Below are positions 7,862-17,048 of a stretch of 64,000 nucleotides of DNA, piece after piece. The notes below the pieces were generated by a model that was not told the DNA's origin, did no database searches, and saw only the letters and a list, made by a program, of their open reading frames with translations. This stretch comes from Opitutales bacterium. Lineage in GTDB: Bacteria; Verrucomicrobiota; Verrucomicrobiia; Opitutales; Oceanipulchritudinaceae. Location: positions 45,760 to 109,759 of the forward strand of contig JAFIGG010000004.1 in assembly GCA_020831485.1 (NCBI GenBank). Reading direction: 5' to 3'. The translations under genes were made by a program, and so were the position numbers. Position 1 is the stretch's first letter; each line of letters starts with the position of its first letter.

Positions 7862-10225
7862 TTACCTGCGTATGGAAAACGGAATCGCCTGCCGAACCCA
7901 GCAACTGACCGCCTTGCCATCGACCTCACCCGGTTCAAAGGTCCAGGTCTTGACTGCATCGATGGCAGCCTTCGAGAAGTCGGGATGTGCCGTCCTTTCG
8001 ATCTGAATACGATCCTCGAGGACCCGACCATTCTGATCAATCACGAATCGAACAATTACCGTACCTTCAACTCGGCGCTCAAGGAGTTGACGGGGATATG
8101 TGGGTGCGCGTTGCCTTACTCCTCTCGGCATCTTAGTCAATTCTACCAACTCGAAAATCTGCTCCTCAGCCCTAAACCGCAGGGGCAAGGTGACAGAAAT
8201 GCCATGAGCAGATTCCGGGATTCCCTCAACATTGAATCTCCAGTGCAGTATGTAGTCGACAATCTCGTCCTTAAGCTCCGGTACCGGATTTTCTAGAAAG
8301 ACAGGGAACCTCGCCTTCCCATCACGACCGATGACAACATTAACCATGACGTCCTGTGGACCATACTTCAATGCCAGTTCATGCGGATACGGTGGGACCA
8401 CAATTTGCCTCGGTTCAAATCGCCCTACCTCACGATGCGACACGAGGTTCAACTCCTTCTGAGACCCCTCCTTCAATCCTCTATCCATCATCAGCGACTG
8501 AATTCGGTGTGCATCATAGCGTTCGGCTACTCCCCAACTCGGGAATCCACCCGGAAACTCAAAATCAACATCAATGCATTGCGCCAGAGTAATATCAAAT
8601 ACTGCAGGAATGTCGTAGCGAAATGCATCTTCCAGTAGCTCAAGTGCACTGTCCGGAGTGAACTCACAAATGGCACCGGCCTCGACCAGATGGGAAACCG
8701 CTTGGCGCTGGGCCAAACGAGTCGCCAACCACAGCAAGTGATGGCCGTCTCCAACCTCAATATTCGGGTCAGCGCCCCCTTCTAAAAGAGCGAGCACCGC
8801 ATTGATATTCTCGGCGACAAGGGCAATCCCCAGAGCTGTCCATCCGTTCTCAGTCAGTGCATTCGGGTCGAGACCTTGCTGTATCAGCCAGGGGATGACC
8901 GTTGCATTGGCCCCGGCAGCCATGTGTAATGCCGTTCGACCCTGAGAATCAACGACATCCAGCTCCGCTTGCTTCTCATGAAGCAGTTTCATCATATCCG
9001 GAGAAGCGGATCGGGCCGCGATCAAAACGGGCCAATCATCGCCCAATCGCCTCTGAACGGACATCCGCTGGTGCTCAATCTGCATACGCACCAACTCCAA
9101 TCGGTCTGCCCGAATGAACTGAGCCAAAACAATATGTGCGGTATCGCGATTCAGGGGCGGCACCTCCCGCTTTTCGACCAGAAGAGGGACCACATCGTCC
9201 CGGTGATGATTCATCGCTTCAATACCCGGACTGCGTCCATCGGACCAAAGCATGGACGATCCGTTTTCCACCAGAAATTCGATGTAAGAAAGGTCGGCCG
9301 AACGCATTGCGGGAACCAAGGCACTCTCCGAATCCTCAGTTAGCAAACCGGAACGAACTCGTCGCTTGAAAAGTTGTTGCGCCGCAGGGAGGTTTCCGCG
9401 CGTTGAAGCGTAGTACAATGGCGTCCGGCCCATACGATCACGCAGGTTCACGTTGCCCTGCTCTGCCTGAAGCAGCTTAAGGGCGGCTTCGTTAAACAAG
9501 GTTGCCGCCAAGTGCATGGGCGCCCAGCCTTCGTTGTTCATACGATTGGGATTCATCCCGGATTCAAGCAGGCGGCCAAGCTCATCCTTCTGATCCAACA
9601 GCAGTGCTTTGGCCAAAGCCTGACTTTCACCGAACTGTCCCGAACAATCGAGAATGCCCTCCTCGGGATTGAATGCGAAAACGATGGGAACTCCGCCCCT
9701 TTGATTGTCCGCGATAGGATGCAACTCCGTATCCAAACGATACTGATCAACCCCAGTCGCGGAGAGCATCGTAGGCCGGAAGGCCAATTTATTATCTCCC
9801 GTGTACCAGGCATTCACCAAGAGATAGTTTCCCGGATGCTCCACAGACTTCTGGACTGAAAGCATCCACTCCAAGTCTCCTGTAATTTGTTCGTGGACAC
9901 CCAGATTACTTCTGTCCTGAGGTCGCCCCCGGGGTCCCATCAACAACTCCACCCGAGGCGGCACATAGACCTTTGCGAGCAAGTTTTCCGGAAGATCTTC
10001 GAGAGCAAACGTGCCCGAATCGCCAATACGGGTAAGCGCATGCAATTCACCGTCGCGCTCTATGTAGAATACACGGTTCTCAATCCTGACAATGCGTTCC
10101 TTGCGATCGCCTTCCAGGAAATAAAGGACGGGCTCTGACGCTACCGCCATACAAGCCATGGCAAAGCAAACGCAGGTAAATGATGTCACACGAAAACAAA
10201 AATCACGCAACGAAGAGGTTAACAT
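7862..10225 (-). CDS. Exported ankyrin-repeat protein with two TonB C-terminal domains
   Basis: Starting at ATG 10225 gives a signal peptide (RVTSFTCVCFAMACMAVASE) directly; the longer frame to 10318 would bury it. Mature protein: an N-terminal region of about 170 residues with no recognised domain, then ankyrin-type repeats in two blocks (NEGWAPMHLAATLFNEAALK, RMGRTPLYYASTRGN; then SQGRTALHMAAGAN, ENGWTALGIALVAEN). The C terminus carries two TonB-C modules: PPYPHELALKYGPQDVMVNV... and APTYPRQLLERRVEGTVIVRF...WTFEPGEVDG. Such C-terminal domains contact TonB-dependent receptors or act as free periplasmic modules. No ExbB, ExbD or receptor lies near. Likely periplasmic; its role is unknown. Confidence 0.85.
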   Translation of the reverse strand: MLTSSLRDFCFRVTSFTCVCFAMACMAVASEPVLYFLEGDRKERIVRIENRVFYIERDGELHALTRIGDSGTFALEDLPENLLAKVYVPPRVELLMGPRGRPQDRSNLGVHEQITGDLEWMLSVQKSVEHPGNYLLVNAWYTGDNKLAFRPTMLSATGVDQYRLDTELHPIADNQRGGVPIVFAFNPEEGILDCSGQFGESQALAKALLLDQKDELGRLLESGMNPNRMNNEGWAPMHLAATLFNEAALKLLQAEQGNVNLRDRMGRTPLYYASTRGNLPAAQQLFKRRVRSGLLTEDSESALVPAMRSADLSYIEFLVENGSSMLWSDGRSPGIEAMNHHRDDVVPLLVEKREVPPLNRDTAHIVLAQFIRADRLELVRMQIEHQRMSVQRRLGDDWPVLIAARSASPDMMKLLHEKQAELDVVDSQGRTALHMAAGANATVIPWLIQQGLDPNALTENGWTALGIALVAENINAVLALLEGGADPNIEVGDGHHLLWLATRLAQRQAVSHLVEAGAICEFTPDSALELLEDAFRYDIPAVFDITLAQCIDVDFEFPGGFPSWGVAERYDAHRIQSLMMDRGLKEGSQKELNLVSHREVGRFEPRQIVVPPYPHELALKYGPQDVMVNVVIGRDGKARFPVFLENPVPELKDEIVDYILHWRFNVEGIPESAHGISVTLPLRFRAEEQIFELVELTKMPRGVRQRAPTYPRQLLERRVEGTVIVRFVIDQNGRVLEDRIQIERTAHPDFSKAAIDAVKTWTFEPGEVDGKAVSCWVRQAIPFSIRR

Positions 10226-10495
10226 ACGTAAAGAATAACCTAAATATTCGCAATTTTTCAACTGGAATTTAAGGTGAAATAGCATGCCGGACACCCATGG
10301 CGCAGATGGCCGCAGCAATCACCGAACCGACCCCACCCCTTCTTTCAGGCCACCAACAGCAGCTCGAAATCTGACGGTCAGACACCAAGTGGGGCGGCGA
10401 TCCGGCGACTCTCCTTGACGGGTGCGGACAAGCCGATTTGATCAAGGGCTTTCCATCATTCGAAAATCCCATCATTCCCCGCGGAGAAACGCACC

Positions 10496-12688
10496 ATGAG
10501 CAATCCAACCGAAAAAGGACATTTCACCCTTCCCGGCGAAGCCGGTTACGAAGACCTTACCCTCGAACTCGCTGAGAAGTGGGGTGCCGACTGCATTCGC
10601 GACAGCGATGGCACGACCCTGTCGGACAAGATCCTGGATTCGGGTTATGACATTTATTCGACGCTCTGCCTGGTGCGGGCCGACAATTCCTGGGCGAAGG
10701 CCAATCGCGACAAGCTGCAGCAGAACTTTCTGATGTCCGATCCGGTGATTGCCGAAGGCGATACAGTAACCGTCGACCTGATGAAGGGCTACTTCCGCGA
10801 GCAGTTCCAGGTGAACGCCAATGACGATGCCAAGGAATGGTGGCAGGTGTTCGACCGCACAACCGGCGAAGAGGTGTCCAGCGATCAGTGGGATTTCGAC
10901 AAGGCCAACGGCAAAGTCACCATCTGCAACACCCAGCCCTGGCACAAATACACGGTGAATTTCCTCGCCTACCGTATCTGGGAGGCGATTTCGATGTACA
11001 ACCACATCACCAACAACTGGGGCGATCGCGAGCACCTGATGCCGGTTGACCCGGTCTATCCGGAAACCCAGGAGTTCATGCTGAAATTCCTGCGTCAATG
11101 GCTCGAAGAGCACCCGGCCACGAATGTGGTCCGCTTCACCTCGATGTTCTACAATTTCTGCTGGTTCTGGGGCGAAGACGCCAAGAACCACCGTTTCCGC
11201 TACTCCGACTGGGGATCCTACGACTTCACAGTCAGCCCCCTGCAGCTGAAGAACTTTGAAAAGGCCCGCGGCTACCGCTTGACCTCAGAGGATTTTGTCA
11301 ACAAGGGCTACTTCCGCAGCACCCACAATGTGCCTTCGGAGCGCTACCGCGACTGGATGGACTTCGTCAACGAGTTCGTCACCACCTTCGGCCGCCAATG
11401 CGTCGACCTGGTGCACGAATACGGTAAAAAAGCCTACGTGTTCTACGATGACCATTGGGTAGGCGTGGAGCCTTACAGCAAGCGTTTCAAGGACTTCAAT
11501 TTCGACGGCCTTATCAAGTGTGTCTTCAACGGCTTTGAAGCGCGTAAAAACGCCGCCGTGGAAGGCGCCAAGACCCACGAACTGCGTCTGCACCCCTACC
11601 TTTTCCCTACCGGCCTGACGGGCGAGCCGACCTTCAAGGAAGGGGGCGACCCGACGCTGGACGCAAAGAACTTTTGGGTCCAGATCCGCCGCGCCCTGCT
11701 GCGGGCGCCCGTTCAGCGTATCGGCCTGGGTGGCTACCTGAGCTTGGTGAAGCCTTTCCCGGACTTCATCGACTACATTGCCAAGGTCGCCGACGAGTTC
11801 CGCCTGCTGCGCAGTTTCCACCAGGACGATGCCCCATACGTCGCCCCGGCGAAGGTGGGCGTGCTCACTTCCTGGGGCAAACTACGCTCCTGGATCTGCA
11901 GTGGCCACATGCACGAACAGCCGGAACTGGACCTGAACCACGTCAACGAAGCCCTCGCCGGCCTTCCGGTCGATGTCGAGTTTCTTAGTTTCGACGATAT
12001 CCGCAAGAACGGTGTGCCATCCGATATCAAGGTGCTGATCAATTGCGGCCGGGTGAACAGCGCCTGGAGCGGTGGACAGCATTGGCAGGATCCGAAGGTT
12101 GTCACCGCAATCACCGAATGGGTGGCCCAGGGTGGCGGTCTGGTCGGCATTGCCGAGCCGTCGGCGACCGAATTCAGCAGCCAGTATTTCCAGTTGTCCC
12201 ACGTGCTGGGAGTCGAGCGAGAAATTGGCCGCACTCTGTCCAAGGTCAAATACAGCTATGCTCCGCCCAAGGAGAAGCATTTCATCCTCAAGGACAGTGC
12301 GAAATCCCCAGAATTTGGCCGCGAAGTCGATAAGGTATTCGCCGTCGACGGTGCCACCAAAGTGCTGGACGACGCCAAGGGATCGATCCGCATTGCCGCA
12401 CGCAGCTTCGGCAAGGGTAAGAGCGTCTACTTCTCTGGATTCCGCTGCAATGCCGAGAACACCCGCCTGCTGTTCCGTGCCCTGCTGTGGGCATCCAACA
12501 CCGAGGAAGCCGCGGAAACCTGGATGACCTCCAACGTGAACACCGAAAGCGCCTACTATCCAAAACGGGGCAAGCTGGTGGTTATCAACAACAACACCGA
12601 GCCGGAAAAGACGACCGTCACTACTGCCGACGGCAAAAAGCTCGAACTGTCGCTGAACGCGCACGATATCCAGATTGTGGACGTCTGA
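10496..12688 (+). CDS. 1,3-beta-galactosyl-N-acetylhexosamine phosphorylase (GH112)
   Basis: The protein has 730 residues, the usual length of GH112. These enzymes phosphorolyse Gal-beta-1,3-GlcNAc or Gal-beta-1,3-GalNAc to galactose 1-phosphate and the free HexNAc, in the cytoplasm; no signal peptide is seen here. The N-terminal motif GHFTLPGEAGYEDLTLELAE and the WGADCIRDSDGTTLSD stretch are characteristic. FYDDHWVGVEPY places D318/D319 where the catalytic acid of the characterised Bifidobacterium enzyme lies (near 313). A GGAG ribosome site precedes the ATG. Other genes of a galacto-N-biose pathway (HexNAc kinase, uridylyltransferase, epimerase, transporter) are not adjacent, so it appears to be a lone gene. 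Substrate choice cannot be read from the sequence. Confidence 0.93.
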   Translation: MSNPTEKGHFTLPGEAGYEDLTLELAEKWGADCIRDSDGTTLSDKILDSGYDIYSTLCLVRADNSWAKANRDKLQQNFLMSDPVIAEGDTVTVDLMKGYFREQFQVNANDDAKEWWQVFDRTTGEEVSSDQWDFDKANGKVTICNTQPWHKYTVNFLAYRIWEAISMYNHITNNWGDREHLMPVDPVYPETQEFMLKFLRQWLEEHPATNVVRFTSMFYNFCWFWGEDAKNHRFRYSDWGSYDFTVSPLQLKNFEKARGYRLTSEDFVNKGYFRSTHNVPSERYRDWMDFVNEFVTTFGRQCVDLVHEYGKKAYVFYDDHWVGVEPYSKRFKDFNFDGLIKCVFNGFEARKNAAVEGAKTHELRLHPYLFPTGLTGEPTFKEGGDPTLDAKNFWVQIRRALLRAPVQRIGLGGYLSLVKPFPDFIDYIAKVADEFRLLRSFHQDDAPYVAPAKVGVLTSWGKLRSWICSGHMHEQPELDLNHVNEALAGLPVDVEFLSFDDIRKNGVPSDIKVLINCGRVNSAWSGGQHWQDPKVVTAITEWVAQGGGLVGIAEPSATEFSSQYFQLSHVLGVEREIGRTLSKVKYSYAPPKEKHFILKDSAKSPEFGREVDKVFAVDGATKVLDDAKGSIRIAARSFGKGKSVYFSGFRCNAENTRLLFRALLWASNTEEAAETWMTSNVNTESAYYPKRGKLVVINNNTEPEKTTVTTADGKKLELSLNAHDIQIVDV

Positions 12689-12706
12689 GTTTTTTCAGTC
12701 GGCTGA

Positions 12707-12739
12707 GTGGACAGGGTGGACGGAGTGGACATAGTGGAT
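12707..12739. repeat. GTGGACNNN 9-bp tandem array
   Basis: Units GTGGACAGG, GTGGACGGA, GTGGACATA and a partial GTGGAT. The array starts 19 nt after the GH112 stop. It shares an exact 25-bp stretch with the array at 30194-30218. Confidence 0.8.
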
Positions 12740-12741
12740 TA

Positions 12742-12815
12742 GGGGCCTGCTAGGGGCGCCTGCAGATTCTTACCAGAAAGCAGAGTCAGGGTTCTCAGAG
12801 CCCTGGGGCCTGCTA
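12742..12815. repeat. Direct repeat and hairpin upstream of the aminotransferase gene
   Basis: GGGGCCTGCTA occurs at 12742-12752 and again at 12805-12815. Between them CAGGGTTC and GAGCCCTG (12788-12806) form an 8-bp stem with one G-T pair. The element ends 18 nt before the ATG at 12834, so it could influence translation; no family recognised. Confidence 0.4.
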
Positions 12816-12833
12816 TGCCTACCCTCAGCATCC

Positions 12834-14105
12834 ATGCAACGTAAACAATTTCTCAAGTACCTCGCGGCCGGAGGTTCCGGCCTCGCCATGGGCCCGCTGT
12901 TTGGCAGCACGGTCTCAACCAGTCATGCCAGTGCACCGCGTCCAGTGGACGATGTGGACTTCAGTGACTGGGCGAGCATTCGCAAACTGTTCCCGATCAG
13001 CAACGACCGGATCTACCTGAACACCGGTGGCCTCGGACCACCATCCCAACCGGTGCTCGACGCCGTCTGGGAGCAAACCATGGAGCAGGCCCGCACCGGC
13101 GAAACCCACCACAATCTGCTTCACGAACACCGCGAAGTGGCCGCCGAATACCTTGGTGCCGATCTGGATGAGATCGCTTTCACGCGCAATGCTTCCGAAT
13201 CAAACTCAATCGTGGGCGCCGGACTACAGCTGGAAGCAGGCGACGAGGTCATCTTTGAATCCCATGCCCACCCTGGCGGATCCTTTCCCTGGCTCAACCG
13301 GCAGAAACTGCACGGAGTCAAGGTACGGATCTTTGAACCCGACCCGGAAAGTCCGGAAGGCAACCTGGAGCGCCTGTTCGCCTTGGTCAACCGCCGCACC
13401 AAAGCCATTCAGGTCAGCCATGTCACGGCGCCGACGGGGATCCTGTTCGACGTCGATGCGATCGCGCGCGAAGCGAGCCGTCAAGGTATCTGGTTCCACG
13501 TCGACGCCGCTCAGAGCGTCGGCATGCTGCCCGTGGATGTGCACGCCATCGGCTGCGATTCTATGGGTATCAGCGGCCACAAATGGATGAATGGACCACA
13601 GGAAAGTGGCCTGCTCTACATCCGCAAAGACCGCCTCGACGACGTTTCCGCCCACCATGTTGGCGCCCACAGCAATGATGCCTACGAGTTGCCGCATACC
13701 TTCAGCTACCGGGACAGTGCAATCCGCCACGAATACGGCACACGCAATGCCGCGACCTCAGCAGGCATTCGCGCGGCCATCGAATTACAGAACCGCATCG
13801 GCCGGGAACGCATCCTTAAACACGGCCGCTCGCTGGTTAAACAGACGAGAGAGGGCCTGAAGCAACACTCTAACGTGGAAATCCTGACCCCGGAACGCGA
13901 AGACATGCACGGCTCAATGATCAGCTTCCGCGTCAAAGACCAACGGGGCAGAGAGATCGCCAGCCGACTCAACACCGAGCACAACCTGCGCTGTCGCCCT
14001 GTAGACGAAATGGAACTCAATGCCGTTCGCATCTCCTGGCACGTCTACCACCAGAAAGCGGATGTCCAGCGCCTGCTCGAAGGCATTAAGGCGGTTCTCA
14101 GCTGA
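12834..14105 (+). CDS. PLP-dependent class V aminotransferase with a Tat-like leader
   Basis: A class V (cysteine desulfurase / isopenicillin-N epimerase-like) aminotransferase of 423 residues. The PLP lysine is K250 in SGHKWMNGP, preceded by HVDAAQSVG, where the aspartate should contact the pyridine nitrogen. The N terminus, QRKQFLKYLAAGGSGLAMG followed by an Ala/Ser-rich stretch, resembles a Tat signal, though it has R-K instead of R-R. If cleaved, this would be an exported PLP enzyme. The actual substrate is unknown; cysteine desulfurase, kynureninase-like and epimerase activities all occur in this fold. It stands alone between GH112 and ppc. Confidence 0.85.
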   Translation: MQRKQFLKYLAAGGSGLAMGPLFGSTVSTSHASAPRPVDDVDFSDWASIRKLFPISNDRIYLNTGGLGPPSQPVLDAVWEQTMEQARTGETHHNLLHEHREVAAEYLGADLDEIAFTRNASESNSIVGAGLQLEAGDEVIFESHAHPGGSFPWLNRQKLHGVKVRIFEPDPESPEGNLERLFALVNRRTKAIQVSHVTAPTGILFDVDAIAREASRQGIWFHVDAAQSVGMLPVDVHAIGCDSMGISGHKWMNGPQESGLLYIRKDRLDDVSAHHVGAHSNDAYELPHTFSYRDSAIRHEYGTRNAATSAGIRAAIELQNRIGRERILKHGRSLVKQTREGLKQHSNVEILTPEREDMHGSMISFRVKDQRGREIASRLNTEHNLRCRPVDEMELNAVRISWHVYHQKADVQRLLEGIKAVLS

Positions 14106-14159
14106 GTATTCTTCGGAGTGAGTGCGTCCTCGCGCCCACAATAGGACCCAAGCCCCACA

Positions 14160-14178
14160 GGCGGACGAGGCGTCCGCC
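14160..14178. repeat. Dispersed GC hairpin
   Basis: Arms GGCGGACG and CGTCCGCC flank AGG, 55 nt after the aminotransferase stop. The arms are identical to those of the hairpins at 23628 and 31487. No T-tract follows. Confidence 0.75.
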
Positions 14179-14277
14179 CCCCGTAAGTGCGCCCCCCGCG
14201 CCCACAACAGACCCTTTGGCCATTTGTCTCAATAATCGTTGAATCCGCCGGAAAGCTTGTGCAGCCTCAGTTGCACC

Positions 14278-17040
14278 ATGTACTTCAGCACCACCGACGA
14301 CAGTATCGAACTGAGCAAGATTCAAGACGACCTGGCCTACATGCACGCCTGCTTTATCAGTGTGCTTGAAGGACTGGGCGAACATGAGGTGGTTCGCTAC
14401 CTTGAGGGCGACCGCGAAGCACAGGCGGAACCGGCAAAGATCAGCAAGGCCTCCTCACTCTATTTCAAGTTCATCACCATTGTTGAGGAAAATGCGGCGG
14501 TTCAATTGCGGCGCAAGCTGGAGAATGATTATGGCCTGGACCGCGTCTCCGGACTCTGGGGCCGCACCCTGAAAGAACTCAAGGAAGAGGGCTTAACCGC
14601 CGAAAACATTGCCGAAGCCCTACCCGACATTCGGACAGAACCGGTCCTGACCGCCCACCCGACCGAATCCAAACGCTCGACTGTGATCGATCAGCTGCGC
14701 ACCATTTATCTGCTCATGGTCAAGCGGGAGAACCCTATCTGGACCGTCAGCGAAAGCACCCGTATTGAGACCGAAATCAAGGCGGCCATGCAACGGCTAT
14801 GGTTCACCGGCCAGGTCTTTCTGGAAAAACCCAGCCTGCAGGATGAACTGCGCAATATCCTGCACTACTTCAAAAACGTTTTCCCCGATGTAGTTCCCAT
14901 GCTCGACCAGCGCCTGCGCGAGGCCTGGCAGGCCGTAGGTTTCGATCCCAAGCTTATTCGCAGCTACAAGGAATTACCCAAGATTTCCTTCGGCAACTGG
15001 GTCGGCGGGGACCGCGACGGACACCCATTTGTCACCGACAGCGTGACCCAGGACACCCTGATGGAGCTTCGCTCCTCTGCCTTGAAGTTGATCCAGAACG
15101 AGCTCGGCCAGCTGGCGCGAAAAATAAGCCTGTCGTCCTATCAAACCACTGTCCCGGAAATCCTGACTGGGCGCATTGAAAAACTGGCTGGGAAAATGGG
15201 CACCGATGCCAAAGCCGCACTCGACCGCAACACCGGAGAGCCCTGGCGACAGCTCCTCAACCTGATGCAGGCGAAACTGCCTCTGGATGCCTCGGGGAAC
15301 TCTATCGAACGCCCCACAACCGGCCGCTACTATGGCAACGAGGACGAGCTGCTCGAAGATCTCGACCTGCTGACCGAATCCGTTCGCCAACTTGGTGCGG
15401 AGTGGATCGTCTCCACCGACATCGAACCGGCAGCGCGCAAGGTCGCCACTTTCGGTTTTCACCTGGCCGCACTGGATATTCGCCAAAACAGTAAATTCCA
15501 CGACCTCGCGCTCTGTCAGTTGTTAAAAGCCGCAAATATCGAAGATGGCGAAAACTTCCCTAACTGGTCCGAAGAAAAACGTCTCGCCTTCCTCAACGAA
15601 GAGTTGAAAACCTCACGCCCATTTGTCCGCAACCGCAAGGGCATCGGCAATGAGGCGGACGCAGTGCTGGCCTGCCACCGCGTACTTTTCAAGCAGCTCG
15701 ACCGCTTTGGCCACCGCGGCATTGGTTCCCTGATCGTCTCGATGACCCGCAGCGTCTCCGATCTGCTTGTGGTCTACGCATTAGCCCGCGAAGCGGGTTT
15801 GCTGCTCCAGACCGAGCACGGTCCGGCCTGCGCCTTGCCCGTCGTCCCCCTGCTGGAAACCATCGAAGACCTCGAGGACGGCCCACAAATCCTCAACAGT
15901 TTTCTCTCGCACCCGATCACGCGCAGCAGCTTGGCCCATCGCAAATCACTGGATGGTATCGACGCCTGCCAGCAGGTAATGATTGGCTACAGCGACAGCA
16001 ATAAAGACGGCGGCATCCTCGCCAGCCTGTGGAGTCTAAATGTAGCCCAGCGAAAGCTCACTGCCGTGGGTAAGGAGCACGATGTCCGTATCCGTTTCTT
16101 TCACGGTCGCGGAGGCACGATCAGCCGCGGCGCTGGCCCGACCCGTCGCTTCGTAGCCGGACTGCCTCCGGAAACCATTCAGGGCGACATGCGCCTGACC
16201 GAGCAGGGCGAGATGATTTCACAAAAGTATTCAAACCCTCCGACTGCGACTTACAATCTGGAACTACTGCAGGCCGGAACCGCCGGTCTGACGCTGAACC
16301 ATAAAAATGCTACTGAAATCGATAGCGCCGAGGCCACACTGGATCCAATCATAAACCGTCTCTACGACCACAGCTTGGTAAGCTACCAGAAACTCGTGCG
16401 CTCGGATGACTTTGTGCAGTTTTTCTCACAAGCCACGCCGATTGATATTCTTGAATTGAGCAGTATTGGATCCCGCCCCGCCCGTCGAACAGGCCAGCGG
16501 ACCTTCGCCGATTTGCGCGCAATTCCCTGGGTCTTCAGCTGGAGTCAGTCGCGGTTTTTCATCACTGGATGGTATGGCATTGGCTCCGCATTGGAACAGC
16601 TCCAGAAGGAGGACAGCGAAGCCTTCGAAACGCTGCGCAAACAGGCAATCGCTTTCATGCCCTTCCGCTACATCATCACCAACGCCTCCTCGGCAATAGC
16701 GATTGCGGATACGTCCATCATGCAGGAGTATGCCTCACTGGTGGAAGATCCTCAATTGGCTAAGAATTACCTCAAGCAGATCACTGAAGAATTCGCCCGC
16801 ACCCGCACCTATCTGGAAATGCTCTACGGCCACAAACTCCAGGAACGACGCCCACGAATGTACAAAATGATCGGCTTCCGCGCAGAACGCCTCCGCCCTT
16901 TGCACGCAATGCAAATCGAACAGCTCCGCACCTGGCGCGAACTGAAAAAACAGGGCGAAGAAGAAAAGGCCAAGAGCATGCAACACCGCATGCAACTGGT
17001 AGTGAATGCTATAGCCAGCGGTTTGGGTACAACCGGCTGA
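14278..17040 (+). CDS. ppc: Phosphoenolpyruvate carboxylase
   Basis: Catalyses carboxylation of PEP to oxaloacetate, refilling the TCA cycle. Signature segments are all present: LTAHPTES (H127, equivalent to E. coli H138), GNWVGGDRDGHPFVT, GYSDSNKDGG, and FHGRGGTISRGAGP (H609, R611, R617, equivalent to H579, R581, R587). The protein ends in the invariant-type TG. I start at ATG 14278 (MYFSTTDDSIELSK), giving 920 residues; the longer frame from 14239 adds 13 residues of no family likeness. It is a single gene converging on the exonuclease operon, with 8 bp between the stops. Confidence 0.97.
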   Translation: MYFSTTDDSIELSKIQDDLAYMHACFISVLEGLGEHEVVRYLEGDREAQAEPAKISKASSLYFKFITIVEENAAVQLRRKLENDYGLDRVSGLWGRTLKELKEEGLTAENIAEALPDIRTEPVLTAHPTESKRSTVIDQLRTIYLLMVKRENPIWTVSESTRIETEIKAAMQRLWFTGQVFLEKPSLQDELRNILHYFKNVFPDVVPMLDQRLREAWQAVGFDPKLIRSYKELPKISFGNWVGGDRDGHPFVTDSVTQDTLMELRSSALKLIQNELGQLARKISLSSYQTTVPEILTGRIEKLAGKMGTDAKAALDRNTGEPWRQLLNLMQAKLPLDASGNSIERPTTGRYYGNEDELLEDLDLLTESVRQLGAEWIVSTDIEPAARKVATFGFHLAALDIRQNSKFHDLALCQLLKAANIEDGENFPNWSEEKRLAFLNEELKTSRPFVRNRKGIGNEADAVLACHRVLFKQLDRFGHRGIGSLIVSMTRSVSDLLVVYALAREAGLLLQTEHGPACALPVVPLLETIEDLEDGPQILNSFLSHPITRSSLAHRKSLDGIDACQQVMIGYSDSNKDGGILASLWSLNVAQRKLTAVGKEHDVRIRFFHGRGGTISRGAGPTRRFVAGLPPETIQGDMRLTEQGEMISQKYSNPPTATYNLELLQAGTAGLTLNHKNATEIDSAEATLDPIINRLYDHSLVSYQKLVRSDDFVQFFSQATPIDILELSSIGSRPARRTGQRTFADLRAIPWVFSWSQSRFFITGWYGIGSALEQLQKEDSEAFETLRKQAIAFMPFRYIITNASSAIAIADTSIMQEYASLVEDPQLAKNYLKQITEEFARTRTYLEMLYGHKLQERRPRMYKMIGFRAERLRPLHAMQIEQLRTWRELKKQGEEEKAKSMQHRMQLVVNAIASGLGTTG

Positions 17041-17048
17041 CCGAGGCG

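Noticed and set aside
10269..10508. Minus-strand 79-residue frame between the ankyrin gene and GH112
   Set aside because: Unusual composition, no ribosome site and overlap with the GH112 start.
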